Assembly (NCBI RefSeq): GCF_900105515.1
Contig: NZ_FNSY01000001.1
Span: forward strand, 3,100,001-3,164,000
DNA: 64,000 nt
Origin: Streptomyces sp. 2131.1
Lineage (GTDB): Bacteria; Actinomycetota; Actinomycetes; Streptomycetales; Streptomycetaceae
Reading direction: 5' to 3'
The notes under the pieces were generated by a model. It did no database searches, was not told the origin of the DNA, and saw only the letters and a list, made by a program, of their open reading frames with translations. Below are positions 43,355 through 52,609 of this stretch, in pieces. Made by a program: the position numbers and the translations under genes. Positions within the stretch are counted from its first letter, which is position 1; the number at the start of each line of letters is the position of its first letter.

Positions 43355-43780
43355 CTACCAGTCGCGGCCCGAGCGGCCCCGCTTGGTGTCGCCGCGCTGC
43401 TTCTTCTCCCGCAGCCGGCGTTCGTTGATGCCGCGGGGCACCTTCCGCTTCACGCGCGGCCTGGGCGGCGGCGCGGAGGCCTCCGCCAGCAGGGCCGCGA
43501 GGCGTACGGCGGCCGTCTCGCGGTTGCGCCACTGGGAGCGGTGCTCGGAGGAGCGGACCGCGAGCACGCCGTCGGTGAGCCGGCCGGCCAGCCGCTCCAG
43601 CGCGCGCTCCTTCCACACCTCGGGCAGCGCCTCGGTGGCCGCGAGGTCGAAGCGCAGCTCCACCTGGGAGTCGCTGGTGTTGACGTGCTGCCCGCCGGGC
43701 CCGGAGGACCGCGAGAAACGCCACATCAGCTCGGCCTCCGGCAGGGAGACCGAACCGCGGATGACATAGGGCCCGGACAT
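43355..43780 (-). CDS. ArfB-like peptidyl-tRNA hydrolase (release-factor-like)
   Basis: A 141-residue protein (144 with the ATG at 43789). The catalytic GGQ motif is in RSSGPGGQHVNTSDS, and the C-terminus is basic (RVKRKVPRGINERRLREKKQ). ArfB/YaeJ proteins hydrolyse peptidyl-tRNA on stalled ribosomes without a stop codon. The basic tail would enter the mRNA channel. It is convergent with the flavin reductase gene, 14 bp apart. Confidence 0.88.
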   Translation of the reverse strand: MSGPYVIRGSVSLPEAELMWRFSRSSGPGGQHVNTSDSQVELRFDLAATEALPEVWKERALERLAGRLTDGVLAVRSSEHRSQWRNRETAAVRLAALLAEASAPPPRPRVKRKVPRGINERRLREKKQRGDTKRGRSGRDW

Positions 43781-43958
43781 GACACCCATGTTCCCCGCCC
43801 CACCAGGTGTTCGTCACTTCTTTTTGCCGTGCCCCGGCCCCTCTTCGGCAAAGAAAGTAAAGGCGGGCGGAACCTCCTGGTCCCCTGTCGGCGTTATGAC
43901 CTGTGACGGTAGCTTCGTGACCGCGAAGCCCGCACCCGACAGATGAAAGGGACTTCCC

Positions 43959-44534
43959 ATGGCAGTAAGCCTGTCCAAGGGCGGCAACGTCTCCCTCACC
44001 AAGGAGGCCCCCGGCCTCACCGCCGTCACGGTCGGCCTCGGCTGGGACGTCCGTACCACCACCGGCACCGACTTCGACCTCGACGCCTCGGCGATCGCGG
44101 TCAACGCGGGCGGCAAGGTCTACTCCGACGGCCACTTCGTCTTCTTCAACAACAAGGCGACGCCGGACCAGACCATCGTGCACACCGGTGACAACCTCAC
44201 GGGTGCGGGCGAGGGCGACGACGAGCAGATCAACGTCAACCTGGCGGGTCTGCCGGCCGACGTCGACAAGATCGTCTTCCCGGTCTCGATCTACGACGCC
44301 GAGACCCGCAGCCAGAACTTCGGCCAGGTGCGGAACGCCTACATCCGCATCCTCAACCAGGCCGGCGGCGCCGAGATCGCCCGCTACGACCTGAGCGAGG
44401 ACGCCGCCACCGAGACCGCCATGGTCTTCGGCGAGCTGTACCGCAACGGCGCCGACTGGAAGTTCCGCGCCGTGGGCCAGGGCTACGCCTCCGGCCTGCG
44501 CGGCATCGCCCAGGACTTCGGCGTCACCCTCTGA
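43959..44534 (+). CDS. TerD-family calcium-binding stress protein
   Basis: A 191-residue protein with the TerD core: MAVSLSKGGNVSLTKEAPGL, GLGWDVRTTTGTDFDLDAS and GDNLTGAGEGDDEQINVNL. The acidic loops bind calcium in studied homologues. Members are linked to tellurite and oxidative-stress resistance and to differentiation in streptomycetes. GAAAGGGA precedes the ATG. Monocistronic, with a strong terminator. Confidence 0.93.
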   Translation: MAVSLSKGGNVSLTKEAPGLTAVTVGLGWDVRTTTGTDFDLDASAIAVNAGGKVYSDGHFVFFNNKATPDQTIVHTGDNLTGAGEGDDEQINVNLAGLPADVDKIVFPVSIYDAETRSQNFGQVRNAYIRILNQAGGAEIARYDLSEDAATETAMVFGELYRNGADWKFRAVGQGYASGLRGIAQDFGVTL

Positions 44535-44554
44535 CGCCCAGCAAGCCCTTACGA

Positions 44555-44591
44555 GGAGCCCCCGGCCGAACGTCCTGCGGCCGGGGGCTCC
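44555..44591 (+). terminator. TerD gene terminator
   Basis: A perfect 14-bp stem (GGAGCCCCCGGCCG and complement) with a nine-base loop lies 20 bp after the stop. Confidence 0.85.
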
Positions 44592-44774
44592 CGTATGTCC
44601 GCACACCCGGTCAAGGCCGGTCGGAGCCCGCCGGATAGCGGACATGACAGAGCCTCAGTCGGACAAGAACTGGTCAAGGAAATGTGAGGTAATTGTTCGT
44701 ACACCGTCAATGACGGTCATCCAGTGGCAAGCTCCCCGCTCGTAACCCCCCACGGAACGAGCAACGGAGTTTGT

Positions 44775-46352
44775 ATGACCCCCCACATGAACACCCGTCG
44801 CGCCGCAGCCCTGGCCGCCGTGGCCGCGATGGTCGTCGTCGGAGTGCAGACCGGTGCGGCGAACGCCCGCCCCGTCGCCACCGACGGCTCCCCCTCCGTC
44901 TCCGCCGCCACCCCGGCGTTCAGCAGCGCCTCCGCCCGTACCGCCGCCATCAAGTCCGCCCAGGCGGACACCTCCTCGACCGCCGACGCGCTCAAGCTCG
45001 GCGGCAAGGAGAAGCTGATCGCCCGTGACGTGATCAAGGACGCGAACGGCACCGTCCACACCCGCTACGAGCGCACCTACGACGGCCTGCCCGTCCTCGG
45101 CGGCGACCTCGTCACGCACACCGCCGCCAACGGCAAGCTCAAGAGCGTCACCAAGGCGACCGGCGCCCGCATATCCGTGCCGTCCACCACGCCGAAGATC
45201 AAGACCGCGGCGAGCGCCCGCAAGGTGATCTGGGCCGGCGGCTCCACTCCCGTCCTCGCCCTGGAATCCGTGAAGACCGGCGTCCAGAAGGACGGCACCC
45301 CCAGCCGCAAGCGCGTCATCACCGACGCCACCACCGGCAAGGTCCTGCAGAGCTACGAGGAGATCGAGACCGCCGGCGTCGGCAACAGCCAGTACAGCGG
45401 CAAGGTCGACCTCACCACCACCGCGTCCGGCTCCGGCTTCGAGCTGACCGACGGCGACCGCGGCGGCCACAAGACGTACGACCTCAACCAGGGCGAGAGC
45501 GGCACCGGCGACCTCGTCACGGACGACGACGACACCTGGGGCGACGGCACCGGCAACGACCGCCAGACCGCCGCCGTCGACGCCCACTACGGCGCCGCGA
45601 AGACCTGGGACTTCTACAAGTCCGCCTTCGGCCGCGACGGCATCGCGGGCGACGGCAGGGCCGCGTACTCCCGGGTCCACTACGGCGACGCGTACGTCAA
45701 CGCCTTCTGGGACGACAGCTGCTTCTGCATGACGTACGGCGACGGCGAGGACAACAAGAGCGCCCTCACCGCCCTGGACGTCGCCGGCCACGAGATGAGC
45801 CACGGCCTCACCTCGTCCACCGCCAACCTGAACTACTCCGGCGAGTCCGGCGGGCTCAACGAGGCCACCAGCGACATCCTCGGCACCTCCGTCGAGTTCT
45901 TCGCCGACAACTCCACCGACGTCGGCGACTACCTCATCGGCGAGAAGATCGACATCAACGGCGACGGCAGCCCGCTGCGCTACATGGACAAGCCCAGCAA
46001 GGACGGCGGCTCGGCCGACTCCTGGGACAGCGGCGTCGGCGACCTCGACGTCCACTACTCCTCGGGCGTCGCCAACCACTTCTTCTACCTGCTGTCCGAG
46101 GGCAGCGGCGCGAAGACCATCAACGGCGTCGACTACGACTCCCCGACCTCCGACGGCTCCACCGTCACCGGCATCGGCCGGGACAAGGCCGTCCAGATCT
46201 GGTACAAGGCCCTGTCCGAGTACATGACCTCCACCACCGACTACGCGGACGCCCGCACCGCCACCGAGAAGGCGGCGACCGACCTCTACGGCGCCGACAG
46301 CGCCGAGCTCAAGGCCGTCGACGCGGCCTGGAGCGGCGTCAACGTGAAGTAA
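44775..46352 (+). CDS. Secreted M4 (thermolysin-like) zinc metalloprotease precursor
   Basis: A 525-residue preproenzyme. The signal peptide (about 30 residues, ending GAANA) is followed by FTP/PepSY propeptide modules up to about residue 200. The M4 catalytic domain has zinc motif HEMSHG with the downstream glutamate in GGLNEATSD, and the C-terminal HYSSGVANHFFYLL histidine region. CGGAG precedes the ATG. It is a typical exoprotease for nutrient scavenging; no C-terminal P-domain is present. Confidence 0.93.
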   Translation: MTPHMNTRRAAALAAVAAMVVVGVQTGAANARPVATDGSPSVSAATPAFSSASARTAAIKSAQADTSSTADALKLGGKEKLIARDVIKDANGTVHTRYERTYDGLPVLGGDLVTHTAANGKLKSVTKATGARISVPSTTPKIKTAASARKVIWAGGSTPVLALESVKTGVQKDGTPSRKRVITDATTGKVLQSYEEIETAGVGNSQYSGKVDLTTTASGSGFELTDGDRGGHKTYDLNQGESGTGDLVTDDDDTWGDGTGNDRQTAAVDAHYGAAKTWDFYKSAFGRDGIAGDGRAAYSRVHYGDAYVNAFWDDSCFCMTYGDGEDNKSALTALDVAGHEMSHGLTSSTANLNYSGESGGLNEATSDILGTSVEFFADNSTDVGDYLIGEKIDINGDGSPLRYMDKPSKDGGSADSWDSGVGDLDVHYSSGVANHFFYLLSEGSGAKTINGVDYDSPTSDGSTVTGIGRDKAVQIWYKALSEYMTSTTDYADARTATEKAATDLYGADSAELKAVDAAWSGVNVK

Positions 46353-46375
46353 CCCCTCCGCGAGGAGCGAGAACC

Positions 46376-46413
46376 AGGAGCCGGTCAGCCGTCCGCGGCG
46401 GGCCGGCTCCTGC
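46376..46413. terminator. Hairpin between convergent protease genes
   Basis: CAGGAGCCGG pairs with CCGGCTCCTG. The hairpin overlaps the last codons of the leftward M1 peptidase gene and follows the M4 gene by 23 bp. It could stop transcription from both sides. Confidence 0.55.
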
Positions 46414-47809
46414 CGTACAGCCACGCCTTCCACAGGTCCGACAGATCCTGGCCCGTCTCCTCCTCCACGTACGCCGTGAAGTCGGCCGTCGACGCGTTGC
46501 GGTGCCGGTACTTCTTCGTCCAGCCCTTCAGCAGCGCGAAGAACTCCTCGTCGTCGTCCACCGCCTCACGGATCTTGTGGATGACCATCGCCCCGCGTCC
46601 GTACACCGGTTCGTCCGAGATCTCCGCGGCCGACGGCGGATCGGCGGGCGGGAACGCCCAGTTGTCCTCGTCCTCGTAGGCGCCCTCGAACGACTCCTCG
46701 GCCGGGGTGTCCTCCTTCTCCTCCCCCCACAGCCATCCCGCGTACGTCGCCAGGCCCTCGTTCAGCCACATGTCGCGCCAGCTCTCCGGCGTGACCGAGT
46801 CGCCGAACCACTGGTGCGCCATCTCGTGGACGAGCGTTCCGAGGTCCGGCGGGCCGGGGAAGACCGGCCGGTTCTGGGTCTCCAGCGCGTACCCGGCGTC
46901 GTCCTCGCGCTCCACGATCGCGCCCGTCGCGGAGAACGGATACGGACCGAAGTGCTCCGCCTCCCACGCCACGACCTCGGGGATCCGGGCGACCGTCCGC
47001 GCGCTCGCCTTCGCCACCTCGGGGTCCACCGCCGTGAACACCGTGATGCCACCGGCCGTCGTGGACGTCTTCGTCCCGAACTCCCCGATGGCCAGGGTCG
47101 CGAGGTAGCTCGCCATCGGCTCGGCGGTGTGCCAGCGGAAGGTGGTGCGGCCCCTCTCGGTGACCGGCTGACCCGCCATCACGCCGTTGGAAACCGCCGT
47201 GAGCCCCTTCGGGACGGTGACCGTCAGGTCGTACGCGGCCTTGTCGCTCGGGTGGTGGTTGCCCGGGAACCAGGCCATCGACCCGGTCGGCTCCCCCAGG
47301 GCCAGCGCCCCGTCGTCCGTCGGCAGCCAGCCCTCCTCGGACTCGTCCGGGTCCGTGATGGTCTTCGGCGATCCGGAGTAGTGGACGACCGTACGGAACG
47401 TCTCGCCCTTGCGCAGCCGGTCCTCGACCTTCGCATCCGTACGCAGCGTCAACTCGTCGCCCGCCCGGTTCACGGCGGCCGGACGCCCCTCCACGGTCGC
47501 CGAGTCCACCGTCAGCCCGGCCAGGTCCAGATTGAACGAGCTGAGATCCTGCGTGGCCCGCGCGGTGATCTCGGCGGTCCCGCGCAGCGTCTGCTCGTCC
47601 GGGTCGACGTCGAGCGTGAGGGCGTAGTGCGTGACGTCGTAGCCGCCGTTGCCCAGCTTCGGGAAGTACGGGTCGCGCACGCCGGCCGCCCCCGGCTTGC
47701 CCTCCACCCCGCCTGTGCAGGCGGGCGCGAGAAGCGCGAGGGCGAGCAGCGGGAGGGTGGCGCGGGCCGCCCTGGGGGCCCTGCGACGTGCGGGGGTTCG
47801 GTGATCCAC
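46385..47809 (-). CDS. M1-family zinc aminopeptidase lipoprotein
   Basis: A 474-residue protein with a lipobox (LLAPAC) after a short signal, so it is a membrane-anchored external enzyme. The zinc site is HEMAHQWFGDSV followed 18 residues later by the glutamate in WLNEGLATY. It is shorter than PepN-type enzymes (about 850), as expected for the short M1 subgroup ending soon after the catalytic domain. TAGGAT lies seven bases before GTG 47809, implying a leaderless transcript. Confidence 0.9.
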   Translation of the reverse strand: MDHRTPARRRAPRAARATLPLLALALLAPACTGGVEGKPGAAGVRDPYFPKLGNGGYDVTHYALTLDVDPDEQTLRGTAEITARATQDLSSFNLDLAGLTVDSATVEGRPAAVNRAGDELTLRTDAKVEDRLRKGETFRTVVHYSGSPKTITDPDESEEGWLPTDDGALALGEPTGSMAWFPGNHHPSDKAAYDLTVTVPKGLTAVSNGVMAGQPVTERGRTTFRWHTAEPMASYLATLAIGEFGTKTSTTAGGITVFTAVDPEVAKASARTVARIPEVVAWEAEHFGPYPFSATGAIVEREDDAGYALETQNRPVFPGPPDLGTLVHEMAHQWFGDSVTPESWRDMWLNEGLATYAGWLWGEEKEDTPAEESFEGAYEDEDNWAFPPADPPSAAEISDEPVYGRGAMVIHKIREAVDDDEEFFALLKGWTKKYRHRNASTADFTAYVEEETGQDLSDLWKAWLYGRSRPAADG

Positions 47810-47879
47810 ACCGATGATCCTATGTGCGGAATGTCGCAATCCGGAGGTACGTGGGCTCCGGCGGCGGTCGTTCGGCGCG

Positions 47880-47990
47880 CGGGCTCCGGGCGGCGACCGT
47901 CGCACAGCGTCCGGGCTCCGGGCAGCCTTCGCTCAGCGTCCGGGCTCCGGGCAGCCTTCGCTCAGCGTCCGGGCTCCGGGCGGGGGGCGC
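47880..47990. repeat. 29-bp tandem repeat array
   Basis: Units starting CCGGGCTCCGGGCAGCCTTC begin at 47911, 47940 and 47969 (period 29 bp). A diverged 31-bp copy starts at about 47880. The array fills the gap between the ankyrin and M1 peptidase genes. Copies are nearly identical, suggesting recent slippage. Confidence 0.85.
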
Positions 47991-48605
47991 TCACCGCGCG
48001 CCTCCCTCGCCCGTCGCCGCCCGCAGCAGGCCCGCGATCCGGTCGAACCCGCGCCGCTCCGCGTGCTCCAGCGCCGTCACCCCGTCGCCGTCCGCGAGAC
48101 CCGGCGTCGCGCCCGCCGTGAGCAGCAGCTCCACGATCTCCTGGTGCGGCCGGCCGCCGTCACCGAGGATCACCGCCTCCAGCAGGGCGGTCCAGCCCAG
48201 CCGGTTGACGTGGTCCACGTCGATGTCGGTGGCCCGCAGCAGCTCCCGTACGTACGCCACGTGTCCGCGCTCGCTCGCCGGGATCAGCGCGATCCCGCCG
48301 AACCGGTTGCGCAGCTTCAGGTCCGGCCCGGCCGGCAGCAGGACGTGCAGCATCTCCACGCTGCCCGTGACACCGGTGGCCAGCCAGGGGCTCTCCTCGC
48401 GCCGGTCCTGCGCGTCCGGGTCCGCGCCCGCCGCGACGAGCAGCCGGGCGGCCCCGACGTGGTCACCGTGGACGGCCAGGAGCAGCGGGGTGCGCAGCTC
48501 CTCGTCGCGGGCGTCGACCCGGGCGCCGCCCTCGACCGCGGTCCGCACTCCGTCGGTGTCGCCGGTGCGCGCGGCGTCGAGCAGCTGGTGATCGAGGGCG
48601 TTCAT
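47991..48605 (-). CDS. Ankyrin-repeat protein
   Basis: A 204-residue cytosolic protein made of five to six ankyrin units, for example LRTPLLLAVHGDHVGAARLL, VAAGADPDAQDRREESPWLA and NRLGWTALLEAVILGDGGRP. It has no enzymatic domain, so a protein-binding role is likely. It lies 51 bp downstream of the hbpS-like gene on the same strand and could be co-transcribed with it. Confidence 0.87.
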   Translation of the reverse strand: MNALDHQLLDAARTGDTDGVRTAVEGGARVDARDEELRTPLLLAVHGDHVGAARLLVAAGADPDAQDRREESPWLATGVTGSVEMLHVLLPAGPDLKLRNRFGGIALIPASERGHVAYVRELLRATDIDVDHVNRLGWTALLEAVILGDGGRPHQEIVELLLTAGATPGLADGDGVTALEHAERRGFDRIAGLLRAATGEGGAR

Positions 48606-48656
48606 GTCCGTCTCCCGGGGTTCGGTCGCGTACGTACTGCTCGGGTCGCGTACGTA

Positions 48657-49205
48657 CTACTTGGCGAGGGCGGCGACGCCGGCCTGCGCGAACTTCTCGT
48701 CCAGGTCGCCGCTCGGGGCGCCCGCGACGCCGATGCCCGCCACCGGAGCACCCTTGACCTGCACCGGGGCGCCGCCCGCGAGGAACAGCGTGCCAGGGAT
48801 GTCCTTCAGGTTCGGGGCCTGGGCGAGGCGCTTGGCCAGCTCGGAGGTCGGGGCGTTCCAGGACACGGCGGTGTACGCCTTCTTCTCGGCCGACTCGTAC
48901 GCCTGCGGGCCCGAGCCGTCGCCGCGCAGGGTCAGGATCGTGTTGCCGTTGCGGTCGACGACCGAGACGGCGACGCGCTGGTTCTCCTTCTTCGCCGCGT
49001 CCAGGGCGGCCTTCGCGGCCTTCGTCGCGGCGTCGAGGGTCAGGTGCGTGGTCTGCTGGAGGTTGCGGTTCGCGGTGTCGGCCTTGACGGTGGTGGCGGC
49101 CGGGGTGGAGGCGTTCGCGGACATCGCGCCGAAGGTGCCGGCCCCGAGGGCGGCGGCGACGACGGTACCGGTCAGGACACGGGTGCGCAGCGACATCTTC
49201 TTCAT
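48657..49205 (-). CDS. hbpS: Secreted HbpS-like haem-binding protein (GlcG/HbpS family)
   Basis: A 182-residue protein with a signal peptide (TRVLTGTVVAAALGAGTFGA) and the GlcG/HbpS fold: LTLDAATKAAKAALDAAKKE, VSVVDRNGNTILTLRGDG, and the Gly-rich C-terminal block GAPVAGIGVAGAPSGDLDEK. An EXXE motif (ESAE), the type implicated in iron binding by S. reticuli HbpS, is present. HbpS proteins bind haem outside the cell and modulate the SenS kinase, encoded divergently next door. Confidence 0.88.
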   Translation of the reverse strand: MKKMSLRTRVLTGTVVAAALGAGTFGAMSANASTPAATTVKADTANRNLQQTTHLTLDAATKAAKAALDAAKKENQRVAVSVVDRNGNTILTLRGDGSGPQAYESAEKKAYTAVSWNAPTSELAKRLAQAPNLKDIPGTLFLAGGAPVQVKGAPVAGIGVAGAPSGDLDEKFAQAGVAALAK

Positions 49206-49457
49206 CAGGGGCTCCTCAGCGGGGGAAGGTCGGAGGCGGGTCGTTCCCGCGTCCTGTCATCCATCCTTGGCCCGGAACCGGGTCCGGACGGTCGTCGTAC
49301 CGGCTCGTCCCCGCGCACGGGACGGCTGACGTCCCCATCGGCCGATCGGTTGATGCGCGGGCGTCCGTCCGGGGTGACGATGGAATGTCCACGCAGGTCA
49401 GCGGGGTCCCTTCGGGACCGGAGGGGGCTTTCACGGTCCGGAGAGCAGGGGTACGAG
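49206..49457. promoter_or_regulatory. hbpS-senS divergent control region
   Basis: About 250 bp without a gene separate hbpS and senS. Short dyads such as CCCGGAACCGGG and GGTCCCTTCGGGACC are visible. SenR binding sites would be expected here by analogy with S. reticuli; I could not assign one with confidence. Confidence 0.45.
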
Positions 49458-50699
49458 GTGGAGCAGCGGTACGAGGACGGGCTACGGCCCGCGCCGGAGC
49501 GGGACGCCGACGACGGGGGCACCCGCTCCCTGGCCCTCCTCATGCACGCCGCGTTCTTCCTGCTGCTCGGCGCCTCGCTCGCCCGGTTCCTGCTGCGGCA
49601 CCCCGGGGAGGCCCGCACCCCGTGGATCATCGGGCTGTCCGTCGCGCTGGCCGCCCTCTACGTCCTCGGGCCGGTCCTCGGCTCCCGGCCGACGCCCCGC
49701 AGCCTCCTCTGGCTCGGAGTGCTCGTCGCCGTGTGGATGGTGGTGGTCGTCCTCGCGCCCAGCTTCGCGTGGTGCGCGGTGCCGCTCTTCTACACCGGGC
49801 TGCGCATCCTGCCGCCCCGCGCCGCGTACGCCCTCGTCGCCCTGCTCACCCTGTTCGTCGTCGCCGCGCAGCTCCGACTCGCCCAGGGCTTCGACCCGAA
49901 CCTCGTCCTCGCCCCGCCCGCCGTCGCCGCCGTCGCCACCGCCGTGTTCGTCCACATGCGGCGCCAGGCCGCACGGCAGAGCCGGCTCATCGACGACCTG
50001 CTGCGCACCCGCCGCGAACTCGCCGCCACCGAGCGCCGCGAGGGCACCCTCGCCGAACGCCAGCGGCTGTCCATGGAGATCCACGACAGTCTCGCCCAGG
50101 GCCTGTCCAGCCAGCAGATGCTCCTCCAGGCCGCCGACCGCACCTGGGACGCCGACCCCGCCGCCGCCCGGCGCCACATCCGTACCGCCGAAGGCATCGC
50201 CGAACGCAACCTCGCCGAAGCCCGCCGCTTCGTCCACGACCTGGCCCCCGCCGACCTCGCCGAGGGCGGCGGCCTCGACGCGGCGCTCCACGCCCTCGCC
50301 GCCCGCGAGACCGCCGCCGCGCAGGGCAGGCTCACCGTCCGCTGCCACATCGAGGGCGCACCGCACACCGTCCTGCCCGACCGGACCCAGTCCGCCCTGC
50401 TCCGCATCGCCCAGGGCGCCCTCGCCAACGTCACCGAGCACGCCGGCGCCACCGAGGCGGCTCTCACCCTGACCCACCTCGACGACCGCACCGTCCTCGA
50501 CATCGCCGACAACGGGCACGGCTTCACGCCCACCGCCGCCGCGGGCGCCCCCGCCGGGGTCCGCGGCCACGGCCTGCCCGCCATGCGCGCCCGGCTCCAC
50601 CAGCTCGGCGGCACCCTGACCATCGAATCCGCCCCAGGCGAGGGCACGGTCGTCACCGCCACCGTGCCCGTCGCCCCCACCCACCGGGACCCCGCATGA
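49458..50699 (+). CDS. senS: SenS-like sensor histidine kinase
   Basis: A 413-residue kinase with about five membrane segments in residues 25-170. The NarL-type HisKA_3 domain follows (H-box RLSMEIHDSLAQGLSSQQM), then an HATPase domain (VLDIADNGHGFTPT, ending GGTLTIESAPGEGTVV). GTG 49458 is chosen because AGGGG lies six bases upstream; an in-frame ATG at 49380 would add 26 residues. Beside hbpS, it fits SenS, which autophosphorylates in response to redox stress relayed by haem- or iron-loaded HbpS. The stop overlaps the senR start. Confidence 0.88.
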   Translation: MEQRYEDGLRPAPERDADDGGTRSLALLMHAAFFLLLGASLARFLLRHPGEARTPWIIGLSVALAALYVLGPVLGSRPTPRSLLWLGVLVAVWMVVVVLAPSFAWCAVPLFYTGLRILPPRAAYALVALLTLFVVAAQLRLAQGFDPNLVLAPPAVAAVATAVFVHMRRQAARQSRLIDDLLRTRRELAATERREGTLAERQRLSMEIHDSLAQGLSSQQMLLQAADRTWDADPAAARRHIRTAEGIAERNLAEARRFVHDLAPADLAEGGGLDAALHALAARETAAAQGRLTVRCHIEGAPHTVLPDRTQSALLRIAQGALANVTEHAGATEAALTLTHLDDRTVLDIADNGHGFTPTAAAGAPAGVRGHGLPAMRARLHQLGGTLTIESAPGEGTVVTATVPVAPTHRDPA

Positions 50700-51337
50700 C
50701 CGCCGACCGCGCCGCCCACCGCATCCGCGTCCTGCTCTGCGACGACCACGCCGTCGTACGCGCCGGACTCCTCGCCCTCCTCGGCAGCGAGCCCGACATC
50801 GAGGTCGTCGGCGAGGCCGGCAGCGGTGAGGAGGCCGTCGCCCTCGCCACCCGGCTCACCCCCGACGTCGTCCTGATGGACCTCCAGCTCGGCACCGGCA
50901 TCGACGGCGTCGAAGCCACCCGCCGCATCGCGGCCGGCCCCGGCACCCACGTCCTCGTCCTCACCACGTACGACACCGACGCCGACATCACCCGCGCCAT
51001 CGAGGCCGGCGCCACCGGCTACCTGCTCAAGGCCGAACGCCCCGAGGAGCTCTTCGCCGCGATCCGCTCCGCCGCCCAGGGCCGTACCACGCTCTCCCCG
51101 CCCGTCGCCAGCCGCGTCATGGCCCGCATGCGCGCGCCCCGCCCCACCCTCACCGACCGCGAACGCGACATCCTCGGCCAGCTCTCCCAGGGCCTCGGCA
51201 ACCGCGACATCGCCCGCGCCCTGTTCATCAGCGAGGCCACGGTCAAGACCCACCTCGGCCGCATCTACGACAAGCTCGGCGTGGACACCCGCGCCGGAGC
51301 CGTCGCCGTCGCCAAGGAGCAGCGCCTGCTGCCGTAA
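50696..51337 (+). CDS. senR: SenR-like response regulator (NarL/LuxR type)
   Basis: A 213-residue regulator. The receiver domain has acidic pocket LLCDDHAVVRAG, the phosphorylated aspartate in VVLMDLQLG, and the LLKAERPEEL lysine. A LuxR helix-turn-helix follows (LTDRERDILGQLSQGLGNRD, ISEATVKTHLGRIYDKLGV). Its ATGA overlap with senS shows co-translation. Targets expected from S. reticuli are hbpS itself and catalase-peroxidase genes. Confidence 0.92.
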   Translation: MTADRAAHRIRVLLCDDHAVVRAGLLALLGSEPDIEVVGEAGSGEEAVALATRLTPDVVLMDLQLGTGIDGVEATRRIAAGPGTHVLVLTTYDTDADITRAIEAGATGYLLKAERPEELFAAIRSAAQGRTTLSPPVASRVMARMRAPRPTLTDRERDILGQLSQGLGNRDIARALFISEATVKTHLGRIYDKLGVDTRAGAVAVAKEQRLLP

Positions 51338-51370
51338 CGGGCGACGCGCCGGGCATGACACCATCGAACC

Positions 51371-51868
51371 GTGCTCGACATCGGCTACTCCCTCTCCCGC
51401 CGCTTCCCGGACCCTCCGCAGACCGACTACCGCCGCGCGGACGTCCGCGCGCTGCGGCACGACCTGTTCTCCGGGGACGTCTACCTCGCGGACACCAAGG
51501 CGGACCGCGAAGTGTCCACAGCCTGGGGATGGGTGCCCGTGCTCGACTTCGCCTGGGCGCTGTGCGACATCGTCGAGCAGCTGGACCAGGACCCGCGCGG
51601 CAGCCGCTCGCACCGCCGCCAGCAGGCCGAACTCGACTTCACCGAGTCCACCGACCGCATGCTCTTCGAGCGCCGCTTCGGCTGGGTGGACATCGAGGCC
51701 GACTGGATGGACCCCGAGGAACCGCCCCTCACCTTCAGCCACTCGCTGCTGCGCCGCGAGGCCCGCGACTTCCTGCACGACCTGATCGCCGACCTCGCCG
51801 ACATGCACGAGGGCCTGGCCGACAACCCCGCGGTCTGGAGCCTCCAGTCCCGCTTCCCCCGCCTCTGA
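51371..51868 (+). CDS. Conserved streptomycete protein of unknown function
   Basis: A 165-residue acidic protein beginning MLDIGYSLSRRFPDPPQTDY, rich in Trp and Asp (TAWGWVPVLDFAWALCDIVE, FGWVDIEADWMDPEEPPLTF). It has no signal peptide or membrane span and matches no family I can name. GTG start, 33 bp after senR in the same direction, so it may share its transcript. Confidence 0.65.
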   Translation: MLDIGYSLSRRFPDPPQTDYRRADVRALRHDLFSGDVYLADTKADREVSTAWGWVPVLDFAWALCDIVEQLDQDPRGSRSHRRQQAELDFTESTDRMLFERRFGWVDIEADWMDPEEPPLTFSHSLLRREARDFLHDLIADLADMHEGLADNPAVWSLQSRFPRL

Positions 51869-51877
51869 AGAGCGCGT

Positions 51878-52558
51878 CTACGCCTCCACCCGCACCCCGA
51901 TCTGCGCGGCGAACGCCGGAGCCAGCTCCATCAGCTGCACCGGACTGATCACCGCACCCGCCAGCCGCTCCACACCCCGCGCGATGTCCAGCTCCGCGGT
52001 CCCCCGCAGATCCACGTCCTCCATCCGCACCGCGCTGAAGTCCGCCCGCTTCAACACGCAGTCGCGGAACTCGACCCGCTTCAGCCGCGCACTCCCGAAA
52101 TCCGGCTCCGCCAGCACACAGCCCTCGAAGACGACATCCGTCAGCCGGGCCTCCCGCAGATTCAGGTAGTCGATCTTCCCGCCCCGCACCAGCACCCGCT
52201 CCAGCACGGCACCGTGCAACTGCACCCCGCCCAGCCGCGCGTCCACCACCTCGACATCCCGCAGCGACGCCTCCGCGAGATCGGTGCCCACGCCCCGTAC
52301 GCCCGTCAGCACCGAGTCGATGAACCGCGCCCGCATCAGCTCCGCCCGGTCCAGGGCGCACCCCTCCAGCGCGCAGTCCATGAACCGCGCACCCCGCCCC
52401 GACGCGTCCGCCAGATCGACGGACGCCCCGAACCTCACCCCGTCGTAATCCCCGTCCGCCTCCAGCCCACCGCCCTCGAACCCGACCAGCGGCGGCAGCC
52501 GCACCTCCGGCCGCCGCGCCGCCGCCACACCGCTCTTCCGACCACCACCGCGCACCAT
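51878..52558 (-). CDS. Pentapeptide-repeat protein
   Basis: A 226-residue protein built of A(D/N)LXX-type repeats, for example CALEGCALDRAELMRARFID, TDLAEASLRDVEVVDARL and EGCVLAEPDFGSARLKRVEF. These form a right-handed quadrilateral beta-helix. Some relatives mimic DNA and protect gyrase; no specific evidence points to that here. Its stop is 9 bp from that of the convergent upstream gene. Confidence 0.88.
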   Translation of the reverse strand: MVRGGGRKSGVAAARRPEVRLPPLVGFEGGGLEADGDYDGVRFGASVDLADASGRGARFMDCALEGCALDRAELMRARFIDSVLTGVRGVGTDLAEASLRDVEVVDARLGGVQLHGAVLERVLVRGGKIDYLNLREARLTDVVFEGCVLAEPDFGSARLKRVEFRDCVLKRADFSAVRMEDVDLRGTAELDIARGVERLAGAVISPVQLMELAPAFAAQIGVRVEA

Positions 52559-52609
52559 GACCCCATCGTGACGCACGCCACTGACAACGCCCGCGGGGAC
52601 CGCGCGCGA

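Noticed and set aside
47880..47990. CRISPR array
   Set aside because: Repeats are head-to-tail without unique spacers and no cas genes are present.
47814..49457. Long N-terminal extension of SenS across hbpS
   Set aside because: It would run antisense through the ankyrin and hbpS genes; the real kinase starts near 49458.
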